NCBI GenBank assembly: GCA_001642005.1 | Contig: LWCA01000432.1 | Location: forward strand, 1-27,572 | Length of the DNA stretch: 27,572 bases | Direction of reading: 5' to 3' | Source of the DNA: Intoshia linei | Taxonomy: Eukaryota; Orthonectida; Rhopaluridae | Part shown: positions 1-11,500 of the stretch, in pieces | How the letters are laid out: the number at the start of each line of letters is the position of its first letter | How positions within the stretch are numbered: position 1 is the stretch's first letter | The notes under the pieces: generated by a model | What the model saw: the letters and a program-made list of their open reading frames with translations, nothing else | Databases searched by the model: none | Told to the model about the DNA's origin: nothing | Translations under genes and position numbers: made by a program

Positions 1-54
1 ATATCGTTTAATTTGGATTACTTCAAATTTATTAATTAATAAAAATTAATTATT

Positions 55-1252
55 GGGTTTTGTTTAGCTTAAGCCCACTCAATATGAAATTTTAAAATGA
101 ACTTTTTATTCACAATTTCAAGCACAGTCATTTGAAAATTAAATTTTATATTAAAGTAAATTTGTATAATTCAAATTTTCGTAATTATTTCAAATAGAAT
201 TTTTAGAAAATATTTATTAGTTAATTTCAGGATTACTTAATCATTAAAAGTTTTAATTAAAATATATCTTTTATAGGTACTTTATATTAAGTATTAGATT
301 ATCAACATTAATTTGTAAATTTGTTTCGTCTTTTTAATCAAGCACATAACGATTCAATCTTATTTGTATGGTAACCTGTCAGGGTCCACAAAATTTTGTG
401 AGTGGTTTACCACGCCATGGTCGAAGCCATATAGTGGAATTCTCGTATAGGTTCTATAGCCATCAGATATAATAATGGAACCAGGTTCAATGTATTCCCT
501 AATAAACAAAATATAAGTATAATTACAAAAATACATTATTGTATTGATTAAAACTTCCGCAGTTCTGTTTGGTACGGAAACAATGAAACACTTTTGCGAC
601 TGCGATTCGACTCCACCGAAAACCCACTGATCTGGGTATAATTGTCCACGGTTGTACTTTCTTTTGGAGAATTGAGTTTCGTCAATTTGAACCTCACTGC
701 CAGGCCCCCAATCCTTTCTGGATAATATATAATCATTGAGATAAAAATATCTCTTATAAAGTTATTCCAATCAACACATGTTATAGATGACCTCTTCAAC
801 TCCCTATTTAGGAGTTTAAGTGAAGCAACATTAAACGGTCAATAATAAATGAACTTCAGAATTTTTGGAATAGATAAATGGCTTTGCTCACAAAAAGTAC
901 CTATTTGTATGGACATTTCCTTTGTGTTAGGTTTTCGACATCGCTACCTGTATCCATCAATACTTTTTTTGTTTGTTAAAGTTCATCATTCCTGCAGTCT
1001 ATACAACTTTGTGTTGATTTAATGAGCTTAAATTCTTTGCAAAAGTTGATTGTTCTCTCTATATCCCTTACAATTTCATATAGAGTATCGTAATTAATGT
1101 CGTTTAAATCATGCGCCATAATGATAATGCATATTTAATTATGTTAACATGCATTTACAATCATTACGTAAATTTAAATTTAATTTTCAAATGACTGTGC
1201 TTGAAATTATGAATAAAAAGTTTATATTGTGTGCTTAAACTAAACAAGACCC
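55..1252 (-). mobile_element. Merlin-type DNA transposon, decayed but with intact ends
   Basis: The ends are long inverted repeats of roughly 85-100 bp. Both begin GGGT.TTGTTTAG and share the block TTTCAAGCACAGTCATTTG (left about 118-136, right about 1188-1206). They are flanked by a perfect 8-bp target duplication, TAATTATT, at 47-54 and 1253-1260. Between them, on the minus strand, are remains of a transposase with the ISXO2/IS1595-like DDE domain. Merlin elements are known to be the eukaryotic relatives of the IS1016/IS1595 group and to make 8-9 bp duplications, so ends, duplication and protein agree. The intact ends and duplication suggest a fairly young insertion. Confidence 0.9.
361..1119 (-). 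pseudogene. Merlin transposase pseudogene (ISXO2-like DDE domain)
   Basis: Read on the minus strand from the ATG at 1119. An N-terminal zinc-binding region with a CxxC pair is followed by the GTFCEQSHL segment. The DDE core comes next, with IDETQFSKRKYNRG (first Asp, around 670-690), WVFGG, IISDGYRTY (second Asp, around 440-460) and NHSQNFVDP before a stop at 361-363. Breaks: a stop and frame change soon after the CxxC pair (about 970-985), two in-frame stops where the family has tryptophan (TAG about 948, TGA about 857), and a one-base shift in a G-run near 703. A GT...AG gap of 36 nt (about 496-531) restores the frame across the catalytic core and looks like a small intron. The C-terminal end after the last motif is missing. 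The transposase family call is secure; the protein is not functional as read. Confidence 0.85.
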
Positions 1253-1260
1253 TAATTATT

Positions 1261-1428
1261 TTTTAATTATGCCAAAAAAAATTATAATTGTAAAGAGAGT
1301 TTATCGATTTTTCCAAACATTTGAAAAATCATAGATAATTATGTAAAAAAATAATTTGCAATGATAAATACCAATAAAATTAACATTTACATTTCATATT
1401 TTAAATTGTTAATTCTTTTTAAATTATT
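1261..1428. other. AT-rich spacer, no feature seen
   Basis: Low-complexity A/T sequence between the Merlin element and the LINE fragment. No reading frame or repeat stands out. Confidence 0.4.
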
Positions 1429-1800
1429 TATTCTACCAAAAATCGAATACGCGAGCCAAGTTTGGAACCCATCAAAAAAAAGAATATAAAACGTCTCGAA
1501 TCTGTAAACAAAAAAATCTGTTCCGTTCTAATATGTCACTTCAACATAGAAGGTCACTCATGGACCTCAACCTCATCCATAATCTCACCTATCTAATTTA
1601 ACTACACAACAACCCGACAAAATATAAAAATATTTAAAAAACGATTTGCGACAAACCTCCACAAAAATTCCTTCTACATCCGAATAATGAACCACTGGAA
1701 CTAACTACCCAAAGCAATTACATCACTCAAATCCTAAATAGTTTTCAAAAAGCAAACCACAAAAGTTAATTTTATAAAAACTATTACTTAAAGCAATATA
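1429..1800 (+). mobile_element. LINE (non-LTR retrotransposon) 3' fragment
   Basis: Broken plus-strand translation gives IEYASQVWNP, then KNIKRLESVNKKI, then a leucine-rich MDLNLIHNLTYL stretch, then NHWN.LP and VFKKQ. This order is the usual C-terminal tail of non-LTR retrotransposon reverse transcriptases (LEYASxVW...IKLIESVQRR...RRLxxDL...WNxLPxxVV...SLxxFKKxLD). Frame changes and stops interrupt it throughout, so it is dead. The 5' part is absent. The clade (Jockey or CR1-like) is a guess. Confidence 0.7.
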
Positions 1801-2254
1801 TATTGTATACAAGCAAATTGCGTACTTCAATAAATCATTATTATTATTTTAAATTTCAAATTGTTATAACTTTCAATTCAAATTTTATTGTTCTTTTTAA
1901 ATTTCTAGAATTTAAAAAAAATTAAAATTAAAGAACTTTTTATATTTCATACATGTAAAAATTTAATATCCCAAATTTGCATCTTCTAAGTAAAAATCAT
2001 ATTTAACATTTCATCATGTAAAATTTTTGAATTTACCAAATGTTAAATTAAATTAAAAACTAAGAATCGTAAATATCGATTCCGCACCGAGACATTCCAG
2101 ACACCCTTTGGAAAATATAATAAAAATACAAAAATTTTTATCGAGTCAAATTTTAACGGTACTTAATGTTATAAAATGTATAACTTATGTTTGTAATCTG
2201 TCCAAAAAAATTAAACGAGTTAAAAACGCTTCAATAAAATAAACAATTTAATTG
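1801..2254. other. 3' flank of DNAJB11, nothing else recognised
   Basis: AT-rich sequence with many short homopolymer runs. It must contain the 3' UTR and polyadenylation site of the minus-strand DNAJB11 gene. I see no clean AATAAA close after its stop on that strand, and no coding frame. Confidence 0.4.
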
Positions 2255-3684
2255 TTAAAATCCATTATGGAAAATATTTGATTTTCTTTCATACTCGATA
2301 GTACTCATAATGTTTTTAATTTCTAAATTAAATTAAAAAAATAAAATGTAAATAAAAACCCAATTTTTTAGCATCGTTAAATTCACCTCGAGGAAATTCA
2401 ACATCAAAATGAACATACATGTCACCTCGCTTATTGATATCAGATTCAAGCGGCATTCCTTGACCAGATCTTTTTATTCTGGCGCCATACCAAGTGATTT
2501 TATTTCGAGACAGTAGAATCTAAAAAATTAAATGAATCAACTAAAAAACAATAATATACAGGATGTCCATCCAAGTGATAAATAGTTATATTGAATCCAT
2601 TTAACGCTTCTTCCAACGTTAATGTGCAATTGGTATGCAAATCATTTCCCCGTCTAGTATAAATAGGGTGTCTAAATTAACTTAAAATAATGTTTAATAT
2701 CAAAATATACTTTTTTTCTTTAATAACAAAAATTAAATCTCCACAAGAGCCTTCCACGTGTGGTTCTCCTAATAATGTTTAGTTTTACAAATTAAACAAT
2801 AAACCTTCACCAAAGAAAGGATATTCATCTCCATCTTTCATTCCAGGGTCAATTTCTATTTCCAGTTCTTTGTTGTAAGGAACCATTCTAGTGACAATTA
2901 ATAGTATAATAATAAAAACAACTTTATATTTGGACATTCATCACACACTTCTTGTTGAAACATTTGATAACTACCAAAACCTATTTGTGTCGTCTTCATT
3001 TCTTGTCGACAATTACATTTTCGCGTACCATGAGTTTCTTCAATAACTGATTTTATTCTAGTAAACTAAAATGTTATCAAGTTACATGTATATAATTTCC
3101 AACTTCAATATAATTGCCGTTGCACAAATCTTCTAATGTAACTTCCAAATTTAGGTATATTGAACCTATATATAATATTGACGGGTTAATACACATTTGA
3201 AACCTCCTTTTTGCATTTTGGGACGTTTTTGTTTTTGTCCACCGAAAAATCCAAAATCTCCAAAAAAGCTTAAAATATACATCAATGTATTTTGTTACTT
3301 ACTCTGAAAATCCAGAATGGTCATGATCCGGCATATCACGTAAACCTTCTTCTCCATATTTGTCATATTTTTTACGTTTATCGTCGTCAATAAGTACCTA
3401 GTAATCGATTATAGCAGCAAACCTATTTATACCTGATAAGCATTGTTAATTAATATTTGCTGTGCTGAGGTATCTTGACCTGTTTTATCTGGGTGGTGTT
3501 GTTTACTCAAGTTTCGAAACGCCTTTCTAATTTCTCTCTTTTTTGCATTTCGAGGAACGTTTAAAATGTCGTAGTAATCCCTTGTATTAGTAAATTATTT
3601 AATTTTTATACCTTACCGGGAAATTATGGCTATTACTTGGAAAATGCATAAATATATACAAAAAAACGAAGAATAAACGTTCAT
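2255..3684 (-). CDS. DNAJB11: DnaJ homolog subfamily B member 11 (ERdj3 / shriveled), complete, 11 exons
   Basis: An ER-lumen Hsp40 that delivers unfolded clients to the Hsp70 BiP. Exons (minus): 3684-3617, 3580-3433, 3397-3303, 3268-3204, 3165-3104, 3065-2923, 2887-2805, 2768-2711, 2671-2560, 2519-2360, 2322-2255. They join in frame to 353 aa; the human protein, from memory, is about 358. The start is the only ATG giving a hydrophobic signal peptide (about 20 residues). The J domain follows at once, [10 protein letters not shown] to YGEEGL, with the catalytic HPD at 3487-3495. A Gly/Phe stretch ([10 protein letters not shown]) comes next, then the substrate-binding region with the CNCRQEM...CDEC cysteine pairs typical of ERdj3, then [19 protein letters not shown] and HLDGHP. 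The C-terminus ends NGF, like the family's NGLQGY. All ten introns are GT-AG and 34-40 nt. There is no KDEL signal, as is normal for this protein. It lies head to head with the Nav2 channel. Confidence 0.95.
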
Positions 3685-4439
3685 AGATACAATTTGTACA
3701 AATTACACGTCATATCAGTGTTGTTAGAAAATAAACTACAAATATCGAAATTCAGTTTATACAATAAAGTTTATTTCAATTTTAAAAGTTAACTTATGTT
3801 GTAATTCTAAGTTTTCTTGATTTACAAATTCTTAGTTGTTTAGGTCAAAATTCAAAATCTGGCCTGCAAATAAATTCTTTCATAAGTTATACTGTATATG
3901 TCATAAAATAAAGTATAAAAATGAAGTTATAAAACATTCACTAACGAGATACAGGAGGGCTCTCAATACTACCAATATTTTTCAATTTTGTAACATACTT
4001 ATAGGGAAAATTCTCAATACCGCCACAAATTTAAAAAATTTTCAATTTAAATTTAATACAAAAATACGGTATCACTAGTTTACCATAAATTAATTCATTC
4101 TATATTTTACTTTATCGTTAATTCTACTTCATAATTCATTCTATCCTCATTTACGTTACATTTAAGTTTACATACGATTTGTAATATAGTTAACTTTTTT
4201 AAAGCATAATAATTTTTTATAGAAAATGGCGACAAAAAGAGATCTAGATTAAATTTTACAGAAAAATTTAAAATAATTCGATTTCTACAAATAAATAAAA
4301 AATAAAATTATTTACAAATCTTAGTTTTTTGGATTCTTAAGATAATAATTATATATCATTCTATTATATTTTTTTGGTTCGTTGAATTATCGTTTTTTCG
4401 TTATTTTACTGTATATATTTATGTTTATAGTTTAATCGT
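3685..4439. other. Upstream region of DNAJB11, no gene seen
   Basis: Left part of the 1.9-kb divergent intergenic region. It should hold the DNAJB11 promoter, but no specific element can be assigned. The one open frame here (about 3836-4078) has no ATG start and no recognisable protein character, so it is left out. Confidence 0.4.
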
Positions 4440-4610
4440 TTCTATAATCGATAATCTGCCCTAAGAATCGAAGTTGTTTCTCTCCGATGGTATATTTTTC
4501 AGAATTTAACGTGAGTCCAGCTTCAGATATTGTTTTAAATACTTTTTCGAGATCAGTTTTGTGTTCTGCTAGGTTCATCGACAAGATGCAAATTTATCAT
4601 AAAAAATTGA
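4440..4610 (-). mobile_element. Ty3/gypsy-type reverse-transcriptase fragment
   Basis: On the minus strand a short open stretch reads LAEHKTDLEKVF, then EAGLTLNSEKY, then LRFLGQIID. This matches the segment just after the catalytic YxDD box in gypsy-type LTR retrotransposon pol proteins (HLxHLxxVFxxLxxAGLxLNxxKCxFxxxxVxFLGHxIS). Only about 50 residues are recognisable. No YxDD box, LTRs, integrase or gag are visible, so this is a small remnant. Confidence 0.65.
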
Positions 4611-5575
4611 AAAATACTATTATAATTTGTCTTTGGAAAACTCTACGAATAATTTAAAATTTAAATAAATGGCAACACTGAAATATTTACATAAGTACTA
4701 CTACTACGTACTACGTAAGTAAAAAATAAAGGAAACATTGAATTTTTACTATAATTATAAAATCAACAATAATTATTATTAATTAGAATAGTATTATAAT
4801 ACATAATTAGTGAAAATATTTCTTGTGCCCTGGGGCTCTGCTAAAGTATATAAACTTCAATTTAAAAAAAAATCATATACAGAGCATTCCAACAATATAA
4901 TTACAAAATCCAACAATTTTTAATACAAATTCAATTCTAGAACTACATACGATCTGTTTTCATGTTTTAAAAAAGGGTAATCTGGTGTTTTGATCTTGAA
5001 TATTCTCTTGGGTTTGCGATTTACTCTAAATTACATGCGTTCGTATAGCTGAATTATTTTTAAAAAACTCGGAAAAAATAGATTTATTAATACTTTTTGC
5101 TAATAATTTTTAGTTTAATGAGAATTATTGGATTTGATAATAATACCCTATTTATTAAAAATAATAACACGTGAAAAGACACGAAATTATGAATGTACGC
5201 GTAAAGAATTTATTTTTATCGTAATAAATAAAAACTAAAAAATCTATACTGGGAATTATTTGTCATAATCTGAGACAATTTTATTTCCAAAAAAAATACA
5301 ATTAAACTATTAATTTATTTTTTTATAAATTGTGCTGTTATTAGTATATTTAACGATTAAGATAAATAATTCATAAATTTATGTTTATGAAAACACTGAA
5401 TTTATAAAAATTATTTAAACAATTAATAGAATTTATTATAGAATATATTTATTGTTGCTAGAACGTGTACAATATAAGCGATTAATGAAGAGTAACAATT
5501 GTTTTTGTCAATATCTATTGGTTTTGTGTTTATGGACAGTAAGAAACAATTTTGACTCACCTTAAACGAATAACC
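4611..5575. other. 5' region of the Nav2 channel with an inverted repeat fragment
   Basis: AT-rich upstream and 5' UTR sequence of the channel gene. Around 4925-5010 it contains AAAAAAGGGTAATCTGGTGTTTTG. This is the reverse complement of a piece of the dispersed repeat found at 7546-8100 and 11836-12260. No promoter motif can be placed with confidence. Confidence 0.45.
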
Positions 5576-8500
5576 ATGCCAGAGACGGAAAAATCACATG
5601 ACCAAATACGTAGACGTCGTACATCCATGGCTGAGATAGTGTCAGAAGTTGTAGATCTCCGAAGAGCCACATTGATCAATATAGAGCAAAAAGAAGACAT
5701 CTCTAGAAAAAATTCAATATTAGGAGAAAGTTTTGGTGACATTTCCTACACAAAAATCCCTGATAATAAAAAGAAAAACCAATTTGCCAATCAAATGTAC
5801 ACTGAATTTACAATGGAAAAACTAGACGAAATGAGAGAACGAATTGAAGCCGAAAAAAAACGTAAAGAAGAAGGTAAAAATATGTACCAAGAGGCTAAAT
5901 TGGTGGACGGCGAATTAAAATTTGACAACCAAGAAGAAGACGATAAACCTGAGCGCATGATTGCATTGGTCGAAGGAAACGTTCTTCCAGATTGCTACGT
6001 TGAGATTTTTCCAAAAAAATTATTGGGAAAGCCCATTTCCGAAATTGACCCGTATCTTTCAGAATTGGTTTGTTTTTTTTATTTAATTTTATCATAATTT
6101 TAGAGCTTTGTCGTTATATCCAAAAGATTTAAAAAATTCTACATTAACCGTTATTCAGCCTCCAAAGCCCTTTTTTTACTATCACCGTGGACTCCTATTA
6201 GAAGAGTAGCCCTGAGAATTGCCACACACCAACTTTTCGATTATTTCATTATATTGACCATTATCACAAATTGTATATTCTTGACATTAAAAGAAAATGC
6301 TGCATCCGTTTACGCAGAGTAATTCAATTTTAAATTATAAATTGTAATTTTTTAATCGATTATTTGTAGATATTTGTTTTTGGGGATATATACTCTGGAA
6401 GCTATCGTTAAAATATCAGCGAGAGGTTTATTTCTAAATTCTTACACTTATTTTCGTGATCCTTGGAATTGGTTGGATTTTATTGTCATTGCTTCATCGT
6501 AAACTTTTATTGCACATGGTTTTATATTGTCAATTTTAGATACATTGTTATTGTGTTTGAAGTGATTGGAAATCAAAAATCTTTGGGTAATATTACAGGT
6601 CTCAGAACATTTCGAGTTTTACGAGCCTTCAAGACATTTTCTATTGTACCTGGTAATTTCATAATGGATACTAAATTGCTAATCAAAATAAATTATTTTA
6701 GTTTTCAAAAAGCCTACAGGTCGAACTGCGTTCTAAAATTTATAATTTTTTAAGTTTTTTATATTTTTATACTGATTCTTTATCTCTTTCATTGCCAAAA
6801 AATTTAATATTGTTTCAAAGAAACGTAGATTTTTTAAACAATATGTTGAAATTAACAAAATTGAGCCATGAGAATCATAAATAATTACATTTAAATCGGA
6901 TACGCTTTTTTAATCAATACCTTATATTCGGTAAGGGATCGGCCTATCTTTACATGGTATTAAACGTAAGCCTTAAGGCTTAAGAGTGGATAAAATATCA
7001 TAACGTAAATTTAAATTTTAATTTAAAAACGTATATTTAGTGAAATATTCCAATAATTTTGAATTTAATTTTTTTAACTTTTGTATTATTAAAAATTAGG
7101 TAAACGTTAATACAGAGTTAAAATATCATTGAAATATCTATACATTATTATTATCATCTTATCGTTTAGGTTTGAAAACTATAATTGGTGCTCTGTTGAA
7201 ATCTTTGAGATGGGTTTTCGAAGTAATCACTTTGACAATGTTCATCATGATGGTTTACTCTTTATTCACGCTGCAAGTTTATAATGGAGTTTTGAGAAAC
7301 AAATGCATACTAAATAAAGACGTTTTTAGTAGTGATATGGATTGGATGCTACATAAAAAAATTAAAGGTATCTTATTGAATATTATCAATAAAAAAGACA
7401 AAATTTTATCATGAATAGTCTGTGAGAGGTATTTCAAGCATTATTGCGAACTATAATGAATGTAAGTATATTATGATTATAATCCTTACTTACATAAAGT
7501 AAAATGGTTAAAATGTCGGCTTATTTGTTTGTTTATTTGTTACAGTTTATTTAAGAAAGTAAGAGGAATCGAGTTTTACAAATTACATATATATATATGA
7601 AACAGTTTTTACAGAGTGATGTTTTATCGCAAATTTGAATTTCAGAAATTGAGTCGTTCAAGATTAAAAACTCTAATAATCCATTATTTTTAAATTCAAA
7701 CAATTCCTAGAATTGTAAAAAATGCACATGTTAATAAAAAGTTTTAAATTCATCAATATTATGATATTTTTCAATTGAAAAATATTATATCTTCACGGCC
7801 AAAACACCAAATTACCCTTTTTTGTAAAAATTAAGAAAGTCGTTGAATTTTATACAACCAAAATTCTGGAATGATTTTTAAATTCATAAGCATTATCATA
7901 AATGGTGACCTCAAAAAAGGTAATTTTCACGGTCAAAAAACCAGATTATCTTTTTTTATAAATGAAAACAGCCCTAGAATTTAAAAAATAATAAAGATAA
8001 TACAGTTATATCCTGTTAACACACACAAAAAATTACAATTTAATAAAGTGACGCCTTCACTGTCAAAAAAAGCATTTTAGTATTCATTTTTTTTATTATT
8101 TAACTATTTGATTAGAACATTAGTATTATAAAAAATTTGATATAATTAATGGTCCTACAATTAAACAAAAATTAATTAAAAATTAAAATTACTACAATTA
8201 AAAGAGAAAATCAAAGATTTCCTACTTTCTTTTTTGAATATTTATTTAATAGAAAGGTTTTAATGTTTAATATTATCATTTCAAACAGTTTTTATGTCAT
8301 ATTATATGATGAACATTGTAAAATATATTTTAAATTGAATATTTACCAGAACCTTGATTCTTAAACTATTTTCTTTCTAGCTATTTGAATTCCCACACTT
8401 CAAAACTTATAAACTGTTTCTTAAGATATAAGTGTGAAGTACTTTTATTAATTTGGGGGCCTTTTCTAATGAGTGGCCCTGGCATACATCCCATATTGCC

Positions 8501-11500
8501 CATGCCTTAAAACGGCTCTGACACTAGTAGATGAATAAAATGTTCAATTCATGTATCAATTTAAATTTAAGTACAGTAATATGAACAGAAATTACGTTTA
8601 AATTTTTTCTTTAAAATTTGTGAATTTAATCTGAATTCTGAATAGTTTTACACTTTAAAATTTTAATAGCAAATGAAACATTTAGAGATAATATTTTATG
8701 TAATTTTTTAGATGCTATAAATATTATTATAGAAGTTAATTTTTCAGTGTTTAAGGTAGAGTTAATACACCTTAAAGTCGCATACGTTGGTTCGATAATT
8801 AGTTAAAAACTATTCTTTTCATAAAACTAGCAATACATATAAATATATATATGTATGTCATATACAGTAGTTTTTATTCCAAATTTTTAATATTTGATAT
8901 AATGTGAAAATTGACTGATGGATTTAAAAATAAATTTAAATTGTTCTTTTAGCCAATTGGTACGGATCTGAAGGTGATTATTTGCTATGTGGAAATGTTA
9001 CTGGTGCAGGGTGATGCTTTAAAAATATTTTTAATTACATTGTCTGTTATTTACTTTATACGAACTGTAGTGCAGCGGTTCCCAAATGCCGGTCCGTGAA
9101 ATTTTTTTTGTATTTTTGTTATAATTTTTTAAAATATTTCTAATCAATACAATAAATAAATGTATTATAATTATTAAATTTATCTAATAGTATTTTTATA
9201 ATTTCGTCTAGAATTACAAATTATGCGAGAAATTTAATAATAAATTGTTGGTCCGCGTGAAGAAATTGTGGAACCACTGATCTATAGTGGTTAACATATA
9301 ACAGTGGTTCTTAACCTTTTTTGGAGAATCGCCCATTTGTCAACAAAAATAAAATTATCGCCCCATAAAGACCATCGATATTTTTTTAATTTACAAAGTT
9401 TATAAATGTGCATTGCATGTTATGCAGCAATTTTTTTTAATAGTAGAGTTTATATGGAATACAATAAAAAAAGCAATTAATAATTGTTTTTTTGATATCT
9501 TAAGAAATATGCAAATGAAAATTGAGATTATTTTTTTAATTTGATGGATCATAAAAATAATATATACAAAAAATACGATGAAAACTGAGTATGTAAAAAA
9601 AAAGAAAAATATATTATAATAAATAAATGTAACAAATTTGAAATATTAAATGGAATCATGACATTATAAATGTTTAAGCTTTACAAAGAAAAGATAAAAT
9701 GTATTATTAATGGCTATCCTGATATGGATGACTATTTAATAATTTTTCAATATCAGGAGCGATATTTGTTAAGCATAATTTTAAGTTACCCCGTTTTGAT
9801 AAATGTAGTTTGTTCCTCTTTTTTGATTAAAGATCAGTTACTACGCTAAAACTTTTCTCAACAAGGTAAGTAGATGGAAAGGCCAATAGTAACAATTTCA
9901 CTTCATTCCAAAGATTTGGATATGCATTCTTTTTTTTAATATATAAAATAGAGTAACCCTTTTGTTTATAAATGAATTGTGCCTCAATGTCATTTTGTAA
10001 GTCAATCAATTTTTCTACTAAATTCGATGGAATTGAATTAACATCAACATTAAATGGATTTATTGCATACTCTGGTATTTCTGTATTTTGTGTATTATAA
10101 ATACTAATTAGGTTGTTAATTAAAATTGCATGTAATGTTTAATTCTAACGAGTTCGCCTAAATAAAAAGATTCCAAAGATGAATACAAACTCTTTCTACA
10201 AAATAATCAAGTGACTATAACCACTGTGCCAGCTAGGCTCATTGAACGGTTATAATCTGATATTATATTGGAATCCCAACTGATGCGATAAAAATATTTT
10301 CGCCCCATTCGATCATAAAAACGCCCCAAGGGGCGCGCTATCGCCCAGGTTAAGAATCACTGGTCTATAATATAATAAAATTTAATTTAAATAGAAAATG
10401 TCCACAAAATTACACATGTCTACCTGATATCGGAGAAAATCCAAATTATGGTTATACAAATTTCGATAGTTTTGGCTGGGCAATGCTAAATATTTTTCAA
10501 TTAGTTACTCTAGATTTTTGGGAAGATTTATACGACAAGGTTTGTATTGTTATTTTGATGTTATATAATATATGACATATTTAAAAATCCTCTGATATCA
10601 AGTTTAGGTAATAAGAGCAAATGGATATTGGAACGTAGTCTTTTTTGCTATTGCCGTTTTTTGCTCGTCATACTATTTAATTAATCTAATGTTGGCTGTT
10701 GTAGCTATTGCATATGAAGAGGAAGTTCAAGCTGACGCCAGATTGGTTTATATTATTTTAAATAATTTAAATTTAATAAAAGTTAATAATTAAATTAAAA
10801 AAACAAAGTAAAATTTTTATACAGACGACAACTTATCCCTAACTCTTGAGTTTTTGATAAACTTTACCATCAAATATTACTTTACTTTTTAATTTTACCT
10901 AAACTTAAATTACTTAAAAACTGTTGCAGATTTTATGCTTTTACAACTTCTAAAACACTATTCATTAAAAAACAGAAAAGAGTAATTTAGATTTATGACC
11001 TCAATTTGTGCGACTGAATATTAGGATATTGAAGAACATAATTTTTTTAATTTAATTTTTATAAATATAATTTGGAAAAACGAGGCCCAATTTACAAACT
11101 TTTGTCACAAAAGTCACACAAAGGTCTCGGTACGGTAGGTTCGGAATTGTGTTTTTGAAAACATCATATTTAAAAATTTAAATTTTAAATTAGCAAGAAC
11201 TAATTAATTTGCCATTACAAGATTCTAATCTCAATTCATCTATGAATGTAATGGGTAAATCAGAGATTGATGTAAATAGAACATATAAACACGATAAAAC
11301 CTCAGTAAATGATAATGAAGATAACGTTTTTATCAACAAAAAATCAAAATCAAAAAGTAATATTAATTTGAAAATAACATTTCTTAAACACATTCACCAA
11401 TAGCTGTTTAGAGCTGTGTTTATCAACATTTTGTGTCAGGCAGAACCTACATATAAATATATAACTTTTTTTATTATAATCATTAACAGTACAATGGTGT

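Larger units (their letters stand above)
6104..10745 (+). other. Nav2 domain I (S1-S6), exons 2-9
   Basis: S1 is in exon 2 ([16 protein letters not shown]). S3 follows [10 protein letters not shown] in exon 3. S4 in exon 4 reads [16 protein letters not shown], with charges every third residue. S5 is in exon 5. The extracellular loop is spread over a 33-nt exon (7429-7461) and a 58-nt exon (8953-9010) that carries CGNVTGAG. The pore exon 10395-10539 has [15 protein letters not shown] and the filter aspartate in LDFWEDLY. S6 is in exon 9 ([20 protein letters not shown]). Order and motifs match the para/DSC1 family closely. Confidence 0.93.

Noticed and set aside
2328-2369. DNAJB11 ending by read-through at 2328 with FYLHFIFLI
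   Set aside because: Splicing at 2359 to a last exon at 2322-2255 gives the conserved C-terminal NG-aromatic ending and the expected length.
3066-3085. A 20-nt intron in DNAJB11
   Set aside because: GTAACTTGATAACATTTTAG would fit, but using the GT at 3103 gives a 38-nt intron like its neighbours and a better match to the family (E followed by FTRIKSV).
3836-4078. 80-codon plus-strand open frame
   Set aside because: No ATG start, no recognisable protein features, and it lies in AT-rich upstream DNA.
5552-5575. Earlier start for the channel at 5552
   Set aside because: The codon there is TTG, not ATG. The first ATG of the frame is at 5576 in the context AACCATGCC.
6463-6753. 96-codon plus-strand frame treated as a separate gene
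   Set aside because: Only its middle part is coding: it is exon 4 of the channel with intron sequence on both sides.
7583-7602. (AT)n run as a regulatory site
   Set aside because: A simple microsatellite in an AT-rich intron; no basis for assigning function.
11209-11403. Short gene ending at the TAG at 11401-11403
   Set aside because: It is exon 10 of the channel read past its donor at 11357. Joining to exon 11 keeps the frame.
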